Shown here one piece after another: positions 25,430 through 34,749 of a DNA stretch of 64,000 bases (position 1 is its first letter; each line of letters starts with the position of its first letter). The DNA comes from Planctomycetota bacterium. GTDB taxonomy: Bacteria; Planctomycetota; GCA-002687715. A model generated the notes under the pieces. That model saw only the letters and a list, made by a program, of their open reading frames with translations, made no database searches and had not been told where the DNA came from. A program made the position numbers and the translations under genes. The DNA lies in contig SIAO01000008.1 in assembly GCA_009691765.1 (NCBI GenBank), forward strand, positions 1 to 64,000, read 5' to 3'.

Positions 25430-26835
25430 TTCGCACTCTGACACTTCTGTTGCTCGCTTTGGCTCCGGGCATCACGCAGGAAACGGCCCCGAGTTTCACT
25501 GTGGCTGTGGATGCGCGCGTGGAGTTGCTCACCGCGCTCGCACGCTTGGCGGAGTTTCCGGAATACACGCGCAGTGTCGGTGCGTGGCCCTACCGCGACG
25601 CGGCCGATGCGTGGTTCGCACCACAGCGCAATCATGAAGCCGTGCAATTCCTTCGCCGCCTCAGGGCTCAGCATGGCGTGTCTTACGACGCGGTGGCGAG
25701 CCTCGCGCTGCACTTGACGGACTTGCCCGATCTGAAAGAACGCATCGACTTCGCAAGCAAACCCGAACGGCTTGACCAGCGCTACCCTTTGGAGGCCACG
25801 CGCGCATTCCTCGGTGAACTTCGGCGCTTCGCCAAAGATGCCAAGGCGGCTGAGTTCTTCGCATCACAGAGCCAGACATGGCAGACCGTGGAGACACGGC
25901 TCCAAGCTCGCCTCGCGGGTTCGCCAAGCCCAGAGTGGTTGCGCGCATTTTTTGGCGCGCCCGCGCTCGCTTCTTGCGTGGTCATTCCGGGCCTGCTGTG
26001 CGGCGACATGAACTTTGGATTGGGCGTCCGCTTCGGTGCTGACAAGCCTGAAGAATTGCGTCCGGTGCTGGGATGCTGGAAATTCGACGACACCGGCATG
26101 CCGCTCTTCGAAACCGTCACACTCGAACTCTTCGCACACGAGCTCGCGCACTCGTGGGCCAATGCGGTGGTTGACAGCGGCGCTCAAAAGCTCGATCCCA
26201 TTGGCGAGATTCTGTTCAATCTCAACGCCGCGCTCATGCGCCGCCAAGCCTATGTCAACGCACGCACCGTGCTCTACGAAACTCTTGTGCGCGCATGTGT
26301 GCTGCGTTGCCTTGCTGCCACGCAATCCTTGGAAGTGGCGCAAGCGCAGGCTCGCAACGATGTGAATCTCGGGTTCACTTGGGTGCCAGCGCTCGCTCGT
26401 GCGCTTGGTGACTACGAGCAAGCACGCGCGAAGTTCCCAACACTCGCGGACTACTTGCCAGAAATCGAAACCACGCTGCGCGCCCAGGCGGATGCTTTGG
26501 TGCAAGCTGCGGCGAAGGCGCCAAAGCTCGTTTCCATCACGCCCGACAACGGTGACACTGCCGTCGATCCCGGTCTCGAAATCATGACATTCGTGTTTGA
26601 TCGCCCGATGAGAGACAAATCGTGGTCCTTTATTGGCCGCAAAGAAGACCTGCCAGAGATGGTGGGCCAACCCCAATACGACGCCGCACGCATAGTGCTG
26701 AGCATAAAGATGCGCCTTGAACCCGGGCGCAGCTATCGCTTTCAGTTGAACAATGAACGCTCAACGGGGTTTTCCGCGCAAGACGGCACGCCGTTGCAAC
26801 CTGTCGCCGTCAGCTTTACCGTGCGCGCACGCTGA
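25399..26835 (+). CDS. Secreted HExxH metallopeptidase-like protein (DUF4932-like) with Ig-like tail
   Basis: The ATG at 25,399 lies inside the 3' end of the sulfatase gene (31-base overlap) and gives a signal peptide LTLLLLALAPGITQE. The body (about 30-380) contains LFAHELAHSWAN with His247, Glu248 and His251, a zinc-peptidase motif, in a helical protein that resembles DUF4932. Residues about 385-478 look like a bacterial Ig-like (SbsA/Big_5) domain: ITPDNGDTAVDPGLEIMTFVFDRPM. The overlap implies coupled expression with the sulfatase. Peptidase activity is inferred from the motif only. Confidence 0.75.
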   Translation: MGVPREHNAIIRTLTLLLLALAPGITQETAPSFTVAVDARVELLTALARLAEFPEYTRSVGAWPYRDAADAWFAPQRNHEAVQFLRRLRAQHGVSYDAVASLALHLTDLPDLKERIDFASKPERLDQRYPLEATRAFLGELRRFAKDAKAAEFFASQSQTWQTVETRLQARLAGSPSPEWLRAFFGAPALASCVVIPGLLCGDMNFGLGVRFGADKPEELRPVLGCWKFDDTGMPLFETVTLELFAHELAHSWANAVVDSGAQKLDPIGEILFNLNAALMRRQAYVNARTVLYETLVRACVLRCLAATQSLEVAQAQARNDVNLGFTWVPALARALGDYEQARAKFPTLADYLPEIETTLRAQADALVQAAAKAPKLVSITPDNGDTAVDPGLEIMTFVFDRPMRDKSWSFIGRKEDLPEMVGQPQYDAARIVLSIKMRLEPGRSYRFQLNNERSTGFSAQDGTPLQPVAVSFTVRAR

Positions 26836-26953
26836 ACGGCACTGCACCACGCGCTGATAATGACCGCAAATACAGCGTGCCTTGGTGCCATGCGCTCGTG
26901 TATATTGGCAGTGGCCACCGCGAATCCAACCGCGAACGCCTCGGAGCTGGTCC

Positions 26954-28717
26954 ATGAAACACGTCACATCTGTTTGCATTGCATGCGCGATGATCCTGGG
27001 TGCATCGAATGTGCTGCGCGCGCAAACGGTCCTCGGCACCAACACGGGCAGCGCAGCGAACCAGCTGCTTGGCCGTCAGATGCAAGCAGTGGGTGACTGC
27101 GACGGCGATGGCCGCACGGACTTCGTCGTCGGCACATCCTTCGCAGCGGCATCAACGGGCGTCAGCGGTGGTGGTTTGGTGCGGCTCGTTTCTGGCGCAA
27201 CCGGTGTCACCATCTTCAGCACGCCGGGCACAGCGAACCTCCAACAACTCGGAATGGCCGTTGCGCGCGCGGGCGATGCAAACATTGACGGTGTCCCTGA
27301 CTACGCAGCGGGGCAAACTTGGTTTGGCCCGGCGCTTCCTTTGCCCACCACGGCGCCACAGCCAGCTGTGGTCATCTATAGCGGGCTCACCGGCGGTGTC
27401 ATCCGCACGCTGCTCGCGCCCGCGGGGACTTCAGAGTTTGGTGCAGCCATCGCCAATGCGGGTGACCGCACGGGCGACGGTATCGACGATTTCATCGTTG
27501 GCAGCCGCTCCAGCAGCTCAGCGCACTTGATGAACGGATTCAATGGAGCCGTGCTACTGCCCTTCAGCGGGCCAGCCGGATCGCGCTTCGGCAACAGTGT
27601 TGCAGCACTCGGAGACATCACGGGCGACGGCATCGGTGAGTTTCTGATCGGGGCGAGCAGTGCAACTCTTGGCACCGTGACGAGCATTGGCGTTGCATAC
27701 ATCTTCGATGGCGCGAATGGTGCGCAGCTACGCACTCACAACGGCACTTTTGCAGGCGACTTGTTTGGATCGACGCTCGCCGCCGTGCCCGATGTGAATG
27801 CTGACGGCGTTAGCGATTACTGCATCGGTGCGCCATCCGGCGATTGGAATGGCTTGGTTAATGTCGGTGTGGTTCGCATGTTCAGCGGCGTGAGCGGCGC
27901 GTTGCTGTGGAGTCTGCAAGGCACGCAGGCCTATCTCAGTACCAGCACCAGCAACCTTGGCGAAACGCTCGGATCGTCCCTAGCGCACGCAGGTGACATC
28001 AATATCGATGGCTGGCCAGATGTAATCGTCGGCGCTTCTGGTCACAACGGCATTGCAGAAGACTGCGGGCGCGCAGACCTTGTCTCTGGCTTCGACGGCT
28101 CGCTCCTCGGACGCTTCGAAGGCAGCGCCCTAGATGATGGGACCGGCAGCGGTGTTGCCTCCCTCGGCGACAGTGATTCGGATGGCTGGGGCGAGGTGCT
28201 GGTCGGCACTTCACGCCACGACTTGCCCGCAATGCCAGATGCTGGCCGTGTGGACATTCTCTCGTATGGCCCATTTCTCGGAGGTTGCGCTGCCGGGGCG
28301 AACACCATCGTGTATTTGCGTGTGAACGGTTCGCTGGGTGGCGCGGCACACCGCGTCGACATCGCACTCAACGCGGCGATCAATATCGAGATGGTGAATT
28401 TGTCCATGTCTCCATTGCCAGCGAACTTTTTGCTCTTCGCCAAAGTCGGTGTGCCGGGCGCTCCCGATATCACCTATATTCCTGGCGTCGGCACGATGTG
28501 TTTCGCTCCCTCACTCTTGGCGCCGTGGGACCCGAGCCTATTCCTGCTTGCATCATCGTTTCCGACATTGCCGGGACTCATCCCCGCGACGAGCGCAAGC
28601 TGGAACAGCACCATTCCGGGCCTAGCCTTCCCTGTGCGCGTGACGCTGCAACCTGTGATCTCGTTTCCGCCGGGAAGCTACTGGGTAGGTAACGCCATCC
28701 TCGCCAACATTCGTTGA
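26954..28717 (+). CDS. Secreted FG-GAP/integrin-alpha-like beta-propeller protein
   Basis: The protein of 587 residues has a signal peptide and about seven FG-GAP repeats (about 35-445), each with a calcium-loop core such as GDCDGDGRTDFVVG, GDANIDGVPDYAAG, GDITGDGIGEFLIG and GDINIDGWPDVIVG. The last 140 residues begin FLGGCAAGANTIVYLRVNG and form a separate beta module typical of this lineage's exported proteins. It probably folds into a calcium-binding propeller on the cell surface or outside the cell; the binding partner is unknown. It is monocistronic and convergent with the DUF4956 gene. Confidence 0.85.
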   Translation: MKHVTSVCIACAMILGASNVLRAQTVLGTNTGSAANQLLGRQMQAVGDCDGDGRTDFVVGTSFAAASTGVSGGGLVRLVSGATGVTIFSTPGTANLQQLGMAVARAGDANIDGVPDYAAGQTWFGPALPLPTTAPQPAVVIYSGLTGGVIRTLLAPAGTSEFGAAIANAGDRTGDGIDDFIVGSRSSSSAHLMNGFNGAVLLPFSGPAGSRFGNSVAALGDITGDGIGEFLIGASSATLGTVTSIGVAYIFDGANGAQLRTHNGTFAGDLFGSTLAAVPDVNADGVSDYCIGAPSGDWNGLVNVGVVRMFSGVSGALLWSLQGTQAYLSTSTSNLGETLGSSLAHAGDINIDGWPDVIVGASGHNGIAEDCGRADLVSGFDGSLLGRFEGSALDDGTGSGVASLGDSDSDGWGEVLVGTSRHDLPAMPDAGRVDILSYGPFLGGCAAGANTIVYLRVNGSLGGAAHRVDIALNAAINIEMVNLSMSPLPANFLLFAKVGVPGAPDITYIPGVGTMCFAPSLLAPWDPSLFLLASSFPTLPGLIPATSASWNSTIPGLAFPVRVTLQPVISFPPGSYWVGNAILANIR

Positions 28718-28786
28718 GGCGGGCGGCGAGAACCACGCCGTGCGCCGCACTCGGGCGCGCGCGTGTGAAGCTGCTTCAGTGAGCGC

Positions 28787-29524
28787 TCAAGCCTCGTCGT
28801 CGCTACCGTCGCCGTAGCTGAGCGTGACGCGGCGCATTCCGGGAAGTGCTTGCAAAGCACTCACGAGACCGGCCGCACTGCTGCGCTCGATGTCAAGTGC
28901 CCACACTTGGCGCAAGCCACTGTCGCCATCGCTGCGCGTCATGAGCATCTGCCATTGTTTCGCGTGGGCCTTGAGACAAGCCTCCACCACATTCGGCGCC
29001 AACCCCGGGGCGGCGCAACGCAATTGCAAACGCCATGCAGATTGCATTGCAAGTGTGTCGCTGTCGCCACTGCGCTGTCCAGCAAACCAACCGAGCGCGC
29101 ACACCACGAAGGCCACGAATGCTGTCCCTGCCGCGGCCAGTTCCGGCGCAACCGTGCTCGCGGCAATGCCAACACCCACAGCGAAAATCACAAATGCAGT
29201 ATCGCGAATGTCACGCACTGCTGTTCTGAAACGCACGATGGCAAGTGTGCCCACGAGAGTGAAAGCCACCGCCGTGTTGCTGCCGACCGCCATGGTGACG
29301 AAACTGATGAGCAAGGCGAGCAACACCAGCGTGCCAGCAAACCCGGGAGTGCGTTGACGGCGGCGTGTGTCCCACCACCACGCACCGGCGACAATGGCTC
29401 CGAGCCCTGTGGCTACGAGCAGCTTCAGTAGCGAAGGCATCAACTCTTGCATACTTGCGCCATTGGAGGATGTGGAAAACAAGCTGTCCATGAGCGTTAG
29501 AATGTACCCGCTGTCATGGCTCAC
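28787..29524 (-). CDS. DUF4956 membrane protein
   Basis: The 245-residue protein has about four membrane segments (near 35-50, 62-80, 88-105 and 115-155) and the DUF4956 core GSNTAVAFTLVGTLAIVRFRTAVRDIRDTAFVIFAVGVG. A soluble C-terminal domain of about 85 residues follows, resembling a small regulatory ferredoxin-like fold (LQALPGMRRVTLSYGDGS). The function is unknown. It overlaps the upstream VTC gene by 11 bases and follows CotH, an arrangement known from many bacteria and suggesting one complex at the membrane. Confidence 0.85.
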   Translation of the reverse strand: MSHDSGYILTLMDSLFSTSSNGASMQELMPSLLKLLVATGLGAIVAGAWWWDTRRRQRTPGFAGTLVLLALLISFVTMAVGSNTAVAFTLVGTLAIVRFRTAVRDIRDTAFVIFAVGVGIAASTVAPELAAAGTAFVAFVVCALGWFAGQRSGDSDTLAMQSAWRLQLRCAAPGLAPNVVEACLKAHAKQWQMLMTRSDGDSGLRQVWALDIERSSAAGLVSALQALPGMRRVTLSYGDGSDDEA

Positions 29525-30278
29525 TGCGACCGGGTGCAGCGCTCACATCCGAGCCGGCATCTAGGCCCAAACCTGTTGCTACGACGCTGTGCGCGTACTT
29601 CGAAAAACTCTCGCCGCTCTTGCCGAGTCGATGCAACAAATCCGAGAACAGTGGCGGTTGCTCTGCGTTGTATTTCAATTCGAGAATGATCGCGGCGCTG
29701 ACGCTGGCGCTGCGCTTTGGCGCATCAAAGTAGTTGGCGCCGTTTGTCGTTAGTGCTGCCGTTGCAATTGGGGTCTGGGCCTGTGCTGAAGCCCGTACCG
29801 GAATGCCCGCGCTCAGGGCTCCGTCCATCGTCAGGCGTATGCCACCCTCGCCCACCCAAGCTGCGCGCGCATACGACACAAGCAAGCGCGGGCTGTAACC
29901 ACCTTGTTGCAAGGCCTCTTGGAATTGGCCCACGAAACCCGTGGAGCTCGGCTGCAAGAGCAGATCCGGAAGTCTCGCGAGCGGCACAGGCGCGCGCCTC
30001 TTCGAAACCAAGGTGCCCTTGCGGCGCTTGCGTTCCAGCCACACCACGTCTTCATTGCCGTAGCGGCGTACGCGGTACTTCGTGCCGCCGTCTTCAGCCA
30101 TGCGATGGTACACATCGAGCGCTGCGTTGTCGCAATAGAGCGAATGCACCATGTAGGTGTCATCGCTGCCTGCGAAAGGGTCTGGCGTCATGTAATCCGC
30201 AGCCCAGAGCCGCACGCGCTGCGCCGCATCGGGCGTCAGCACGATTTTCAATTCATGGCGTTGGAATGTGTCGTTCAT
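29514..30278 (-). CDS. VTC-domain protein (polyphosphate polymerase family)
   Basis: This 254-residue protein has the VTC tunnel fold. Basic and acidic tunnel residues are visible in TKYRVRRYG (Arg69, Arg71), LERKRRKG (Glu82, Lys84) and VSKRR, with a late ILELKYN strand supplying the acidic residue near the end. In yeast Vtc4 the same fold makes polyphosphate from ATP. Bacterial copies beside CotH and DUF4956 are uncharacterised, so polyphosphate synthesis is possible but not shown. It starts 6 bases after the CotH stop. Confidence 0.87.
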   Translation of the reverse strand: MNDTFQRHELKIVLTPDAAQRVRLWAADYMTPDPFAGSDDTYMVHSLYCDNAALDVYHRMAEDGGTKYRVRRYGNEDVVWLERKRRKGTLVSKRRAPVPLARLPDLLLQPSSTGFVGQFQEALQQGGYSPRLLVSYARAAWVGEGGIRLTMDGALSAGIPVRASAQAQTPIATAALTTNGANYFDAPKRSASVSAAIILELKYNAEQPPLFSDLLHRLGKSGESFSKYAHSVVATGLGLDAGSDVSAAPGRSEP

Positions 30279-30284
30279 GCGACT

Positions 30285-32033
30285 TTAGCGGCCGCGATTA
30301 GGAACCGGAGTGAGCGGATCCGCACCTGCGTCTTTGTAGGCCATGAGATACTCGCGACGCTGCGTAGCGAACGCATTCAAACTTGGGCGTTGACGGCCTC
30401 CGAGAGGAGCGCTATTGGGTGGCTCATTGGCTGAAGGCGTCGGAGTAGTGGGTGCAACCTGCGCTGCTGATGCAGGCGCTGTCATATCGAGAAAAGACTC
30501 GTAGCTGGTTTCCGTGCGTGTGTCGGCTGCGATGCGTTTTTCCAAGAGTGCGCGATAGCGAGCCACACTCGCGCCAAACTTCTCGGCCCCGAGCGCATCG
30601 CTGGCGAGCGTCTGCACATTCCTCAGATACTGCGCGCGGAGTTTCGGAACGCGCAGCAAGCGCGAACGCAACGGCTTTTTCACATCGTCCATGCCAGTGA
30701 ACGGATCCAGAGTCATGCCGCGGCCGCCAGCAGCGGCGCCACGTGCGGTACCACCTTGTGGGTCTGTTGGCGGCTGGCCTTGCGGGTCATTGGGCCGTTG
30801 ACCACGCTGCCCTCGCGGGCCCATGCCACCACTAGGGCTGAAAGATTCATTCATGTCGTGCGGGACCAAATGAAACACACCTTTGGGATCGCGGTAGAGA
30901 TTGTAGTCGCTCGCTCGAATCCAATAGCCATCGCTGTTGATGAGAACCACATCCAGCGCGAGAAACCATAGCGCCGCATCCACATCAAACATGGGGCGCA
31001 ATTCCGCTTCGAGCTTGTCCAGCGGGATTTCGCTCAACGTGCGGCAGAGTTTCTTCAGCGCCTCCCAATCTTCCTTCTTGTCTTCAGAGCGAATCTGATA
31101 GCGCTGTTTGTAAACCGCGAGGTCCTCGCCCGCGTAGTCCAACCCGCTCTGGCCGCCGGGACTGCCTTTCACTTTCCAGCGCGCCCCTTCGGTCGTGCCG
31201 TAATTCTCTTGCAAAAACTCGCGATTGAATTGTTGCGCACTCACAAACACGCCCCAGCTTTCGCCGTTGATGACCACTTCGACCATGTTGGCTTTCGGTG
31301 CGGACAAGTGTTCGCGCGCAATCTCACTGTAGAGCGCTGTGGAGAGGTACGACGGATCGCCGTGAGCATTGAGCAGATTCAGAGTCTTGCTGCCAGCAAG
31401 GCGCTGTTCCTTATTCACGTGATCGACACTGACATTCAGCGACTTCTTTAGTCCCTCGCCAACCGTGAAATAAGACGATGCGCCGCGGAAGGACACACCG
31501 ACTCCGGGATACTCCTTGCCATCCACTGTCAACTTCGCTGGCACTTCGACATCCGTGCCATAGAAAGCCGCAAGTTCTTTCTCCCAATCGGCGGCTTCAA
31601 ACTCAAAGAAGAACGTGCGCAGCACTGTGGGGTCGTACAGAGTCTGACTGGGAAAGTGCGTCACCTTCAAAGGATCGAGTTTTTCACCCGGCCGACCCAC
31701 AACCGGAGTGCCGCCGGGGCCTCGGCCGCCCGGACCACCGGGCCCACGCCCACCGGGGCCACGTTGGCCACGGCCACCGGTCGCGCCGTCCTTCTCCATG
31801 AGTTCACGTGCGGCTTTGCGCTCAGCGGTTTCCAGACGGCCGCTTTTGTCTTTGTCGAACTGCTTCACGAGCTTGCGTTCGACTGCAGAGGGGCCCATGC
31901 CTGGACCTCCTCGCCCGGGCCCAGCACCGGCGCCGCGCGACTCACCGCCAGGCGGGGCCTGCGCCACGACTACCGTCAACAGCAGTCCCAAGGCCATCAA
32001 TGTCGTTGCTGCTTGCAAGAAGGTGCTCCCCAA
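30285..32033 (-). CDS. Secreted CotH-family protein kinase-like protein with EF-hand
   Basis: A signal peptide (residues 1-25) is followed by an EF-hand loop (FDKDKSGRLETAE, 59-71), a collagen-like Gly/Pro/Arg stretch (85-110) and a CotH domain (about 120-500). The CotH markers are GVGVSFRGASSY, SLNVSVDHVN, LNLLNAHGDPSYL, ASDYNLYRDPKG and the catalytic-type VPHDMNESF. CotH proteins are atypical kinases that phosphorylate spore-coat proteins in Bacillus; this organism family does not make such spores, so the target is unknown. The tail is Pro/Ala-rich. It heads the CotH-VTC-DUF4956 set with almost no gaps. Confidence 0.88.
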   Translation of the reverse strand: MGSTFLQAATTLMALGLLLTVVVAQAPPGGESRGAGAGPGRGGPGMGPSAVERKLVKQFDKDKSGRLETAERKAARELMEKDGATGGRGQRGPGGRGPGGPGGRGPGGTPVVGRPGEKLDPLKVTHFPSQTLYDPTVLRTFFFEFEAADWEKELAAFYGTDVEVPAKLTVDGKEYPGVGVSFRGASSYFTVGEGLKKSLNVSVDHVNKEQRLAGSKTLNLLNAHGDPSYLSTALYSEIAREHLSAPKANMVEVVINGESWGVFVSAQQFNREFLQENYGTTEGARWKVKGSPGGQSGLDYAGEDLAVYKQRYQIRSEDKKEDWEALKKLCRTLSEIPLDKLEAELRPMFDVDAALWFLALDVVLINSDGYWIRASDYNLYRDPKGVFHLVPHDMNESFSPSGGMGPRGQRGQRPNDPQGQPPTDPQGGTARGAAAGGRGMTLDPFTGMDDVKKPLRSRLLRVPKLRAQYLRNVQTLASDALGAEKFGASVARYRALLEKRIAADTRTETSYESFLDMTAPASAAQVAPTTPTPSANEPPNSAPLGGRQRPSLNAFATQRREYLMAYKDAGADPLTPVPNRGR

Positions 32034-32127
32034 TATGCCCCGCTAAGTCAAAGCGGGGTCTATGAATCTAAACTCTCCGGCAGAGCCAATGTTGCGCCAT
32101 AAACGGAGCCAAACTGAATTCCCAACG

Positions 32128-33063
32128 CTATGCGGAGACGGAACGCTTCGAGAGGTAGGCAGAACGCAGCATTGCGACAGAGGTGCAGGCCGCGATGCCC
32201 ACGACCAGCCATTTCACGCTGTTTAGATCCATGTCTTTGAAAAGTTTGGCCGCAAACCAGACTGCTGGGACGCCGCCAATGGCGAGGCCTAGCGCGGCAC
32301 GCGGCGAATAGCTGTTCGCACTGATGAAGCGCGCTCCGGCCACCGGCATCAGGAAGGCGCATGAACCCATCATGATGGGAAATGCGGTATCGGTGTTCAT
32401 GCCGAGGAAGCTCACCAGAATCATGCACGGCGCGTAGAGCCCAACGCCAATGGTCATGAAGGCTCCAAGCACGAAATTGCAACCGACGGCGATGGCGAGC
32501 GTAGTGCCTGTCAAACCGACAGTGCCGGTTTGGGAACTGACATCCGCGAATTGGCGAATGCACAGAATGGTCGCAGCCACGAACAGTGCAACGCCCATGC
32601 CGACTTGAATTGCGCGACGCGGAAACCCAGCGACATAGCGAGCACCGAGATATGCGCCGCCGACGGCACCAAGGATCATCAAGATGAGCGTCGTGGGATC
32701 GACTTTGACGGCCTGCGTGAAGATGTACGCCTGCAAGACCGTGGGCAAGAAATGCCCCACAGTGAGCGTGCCAGGAATGAGTCGGTCGGGCACCTGACGC
32801 AACAGTTTGAACAACGCTGTGGTGGTCGCGTAACTGCCAATGCCGAGAGTGTCGAAGAAATCCGTCACCACGCCAATGACCATTTGAATTGGATTGCAGT
32901 ATCCCGTTTCAGAGCCTTGTTCTACCGCCCCTGTGCGCTTCGCTGCGCGACGCAGCCCGATCACCCAGATGACCACAAACCACAATGCGAGCAGCGCCAA
33001 GGCTGAAAGCAAAACCTTCACACCCATCTCGATAGGTGGTCCTGCTGCGTCCTGTGCGCTCAC
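32128..33063 (-). CDS. TSUP (TauE/SafE) family membrane transporter
   Basis: The 311-residue product has an N-terminal membrane segment, then eight or so more in two repeats. The first repeat holds MVIGVVTDFFDTLGIGSYA and the second VGCNFVLGAFMTIGVGLYAP, both typical of sulfite/sulfonate exporters. The start codon overlaps the APC permease stop in an ATGA (33,060-33,063), so the two are translated together. Export of sulfite, sulfoacetate or a similar organic anion is plausible, but the substrate is not fixed by sequence. Confidence 0.85.
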   Translation of the reverse strand: MSAQDAAGPPIEMGVKVLLSALALLALWFVVIWVIGLRRAAKRTGAVEQGSETGYCNPIQMVIGVVTDFFDTLGIGSYATTTALFKLLRQVPDRLIPGTLTVGHFLPTVLQAYIFTQAVKVDPTTLILMILGAVGGAYLGARYVAGFPRRAIQVGMGVALFVAATILCIRQFADVSSQTGTVGLTGTTLAIAVGCNFVLGAFMTIGVGLYAPCMILVSFLGMNTDTAFPIMMGSCAFLMPVAGARFISANSYSPRAALGLAIGGVPAVWFAAKLFKDMDLNSVKWLVVGIAACTSVAMLRSAYLSKRSVSA

Positions 33064-34631
33064 GAACGGTCTTCCTGCGCGGCCTTACGCATCACGGAGT
33101 GCTTCATGCTGTACGTGAAGTAGATAACGAAACCGATGGCCAGCCAGCCAATGAGGCGGTACCAGTTGGCGACAGGCAGCGAGCACATGAGCCCGACGCA
33201 CATGATGATTCCGAGGATAGGCACGATGGGCACCAGCGGGCAACGGAACGGACGCTCGGCTTCCGGGTGCTTCTTGCGCATGATCAGCACAGCAGCGCAC
33301 ACGATGACAAAAGCGAACAGCGTGCCGATATTGGCCATTTCAAGCAATGCGTCGATGGGCAAGAGCCCCGCCAACACTGCCACAAACGCGCCAATGAGAA
33401 GTGTGCTCTTCCAAGGTGTGCGGTATTTCGGATGCACCGCGGAGAAAAACTTCGCTGGCACCATGCCGTCACGAGCCATGGCGAGGAAGACGCGAGGCGC
33501 ACTCAGCATCATGACCAGCAACACCGAAGTGATGCCCGCAACGCCAGCGCAAGCAATGATGGTCTCGGCCCAACCCAGCCCAACGGAACTAAACGCACTG
33601 GACACTCCAGCACCGACATCGATTTGGTTATAGGGGACCATGCCCGTCAGAACAGCGACAACGCCTATGTAGAGCACTGTGCAAATGAGCAGCGATGCAA
33701 TGATGGCGATGGGCACATCCTTTTGGGGGTTCTTCGCTTCCTCCGCGTGGGTGCTCACCGAGTCGAATCCAATGTAGGCGAAGAAGATGATCGCGGCGCC
33801 GGCAACCATACCCACGGGTGGGCCGCTGCTGGATTCCCCGAAGACGTTGTGTCCAAAGAACGAGATTCCGCCCCAACCCATCGGCGCCATGGGCTGCCAG
33901 TTTTCAGGGTTGATATAGAACGCTCCCACCAAGATCACGAACAACACTGCAAAGACCTTGACGGCCACCATCGTGGCATTGAAGCGCGCGCTTTCTTGAA
34001 TGCCCTTCACCAAGACCAACGTGACCGCCACCACGACCAGCACTGCTGGCAAGTTGACGATCCCATTTGTCATCGCGAACTCGTGATCGGTGCCTGGCCC
34101 AGCGCCATCCTTGTCAACATACATGAACAACGGTTTGCTCAACGCAGCGGGCAAGTCGATACCCAACTTCGGTAGCAACTTCTGCAGGTAGCTGGACCAA
34201 CCATTAGCCACCGTTGCAGAGCCCACGGCGTACTCGAGCACCAGATCCCAGCCGATGATCCACGCGAACATCTCGCCGAGCGTGGCGTAGGCATAGGTGT
34301 AGGCCGAGCCCGCAACAGGCACCATGGACGCGAACTCCGCATAGCAGAGCGCCGCGAAGATGCAGGCCACTCCGGCCAGCATGTAGCTAAACATCAAAGC
34401 TGGGCCCGCGATGTCGTGCGCAGCCTTGCCGGTGCTCACGAAAATGCCGGCGCCAATGACTGCGCCCACACCCAAGGCCGTGAGTTGCACCGGCCCGAGC
34501 ACGCGGCGTAGGCGGTTCTCGCCCTTCGCTTCGTCGAGCAGCATCTTCAGCGGTTTGCGCGTGAAAAGCTGGCCCTGCTTCTTACTGGGCCCCGACACAG
34601 AATTCTTACCAACAGGGCTGTTCGTCTGCAT
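33060..34631 (-). CDS. APC-superfamily amino acid permease (cationic amino acid transporter type)
   Basis: The 523-residue protein has about 12-14 membrane segments. GVGAVIGAGIFVSTG in the first segment is the substrate-binding loop of the APC fold, and FFAYIGFDSVSTHAEEAKNPQKDVP is the signature of the CAT/YhdG group. It imports amino acids with a cation. The N-terminus is a cytosolic stretch of about 45 residues. It is the first gene of a two-gene operon with the TSUP transporter, and its 5' side faces the RND cluster across 118 bases. Confidence 0.92.
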   Translation of the reverse strand: MQTNSPVGKNSVSGPSKKQGQLFTRKPLKMLLDEAKGENRLRRVLGPVQLTALGVGAVIGAGIFVSTGKAAHDIAGPALMFSYMLAGVACIFAALCYAEFASMVPVAGSAYTYAYATLGEMFAWIIGWDLVLEYAVGSATVANGWSSYLQKLLPKLGIDLPAALSKPLFMYVDKDGAGPGTDHEFAMTNGIVNLPAVLVVVAVTLVLVKGIQESARFNATMVAVKVFAVLFVILVGAFYINPENWQPMAPMGWGGISFFGHNVFGESSSGPPVGMVAGAAIIFFAYIGFDSVSTHAEEAKNPQKDVPIAIIASLLICTVLYIGVVAVLTGMVPYNQIDVGAGVSSAFSSVGLGWAETIIACAGVAGITSVLLVMMLSAPRVFLAMARDGMVPAKFFSAVHPKYRTPWKSTLLIGAFVAVLAGLLPIDALLEMANIGTLFAFVIVCAAVLIMRKKHPEAERPFRCPLVPIVPILGIIMCVGLMCSLPVANWYRLIGWLAIGFVIYFTYSMKHSVMRKAAQEDRS

Positions 34632-34749
34632 TCACGTGATCTCCAGTGCGGGCCCAATCCCGCGCGGGGCGGAGCCTACCACGAGCGCCAAGACAACCTT
34701 CATGAGCCTGCTAGCAGCTGCCATGTCTCTGTGATAGGCTGCGCCCCGA

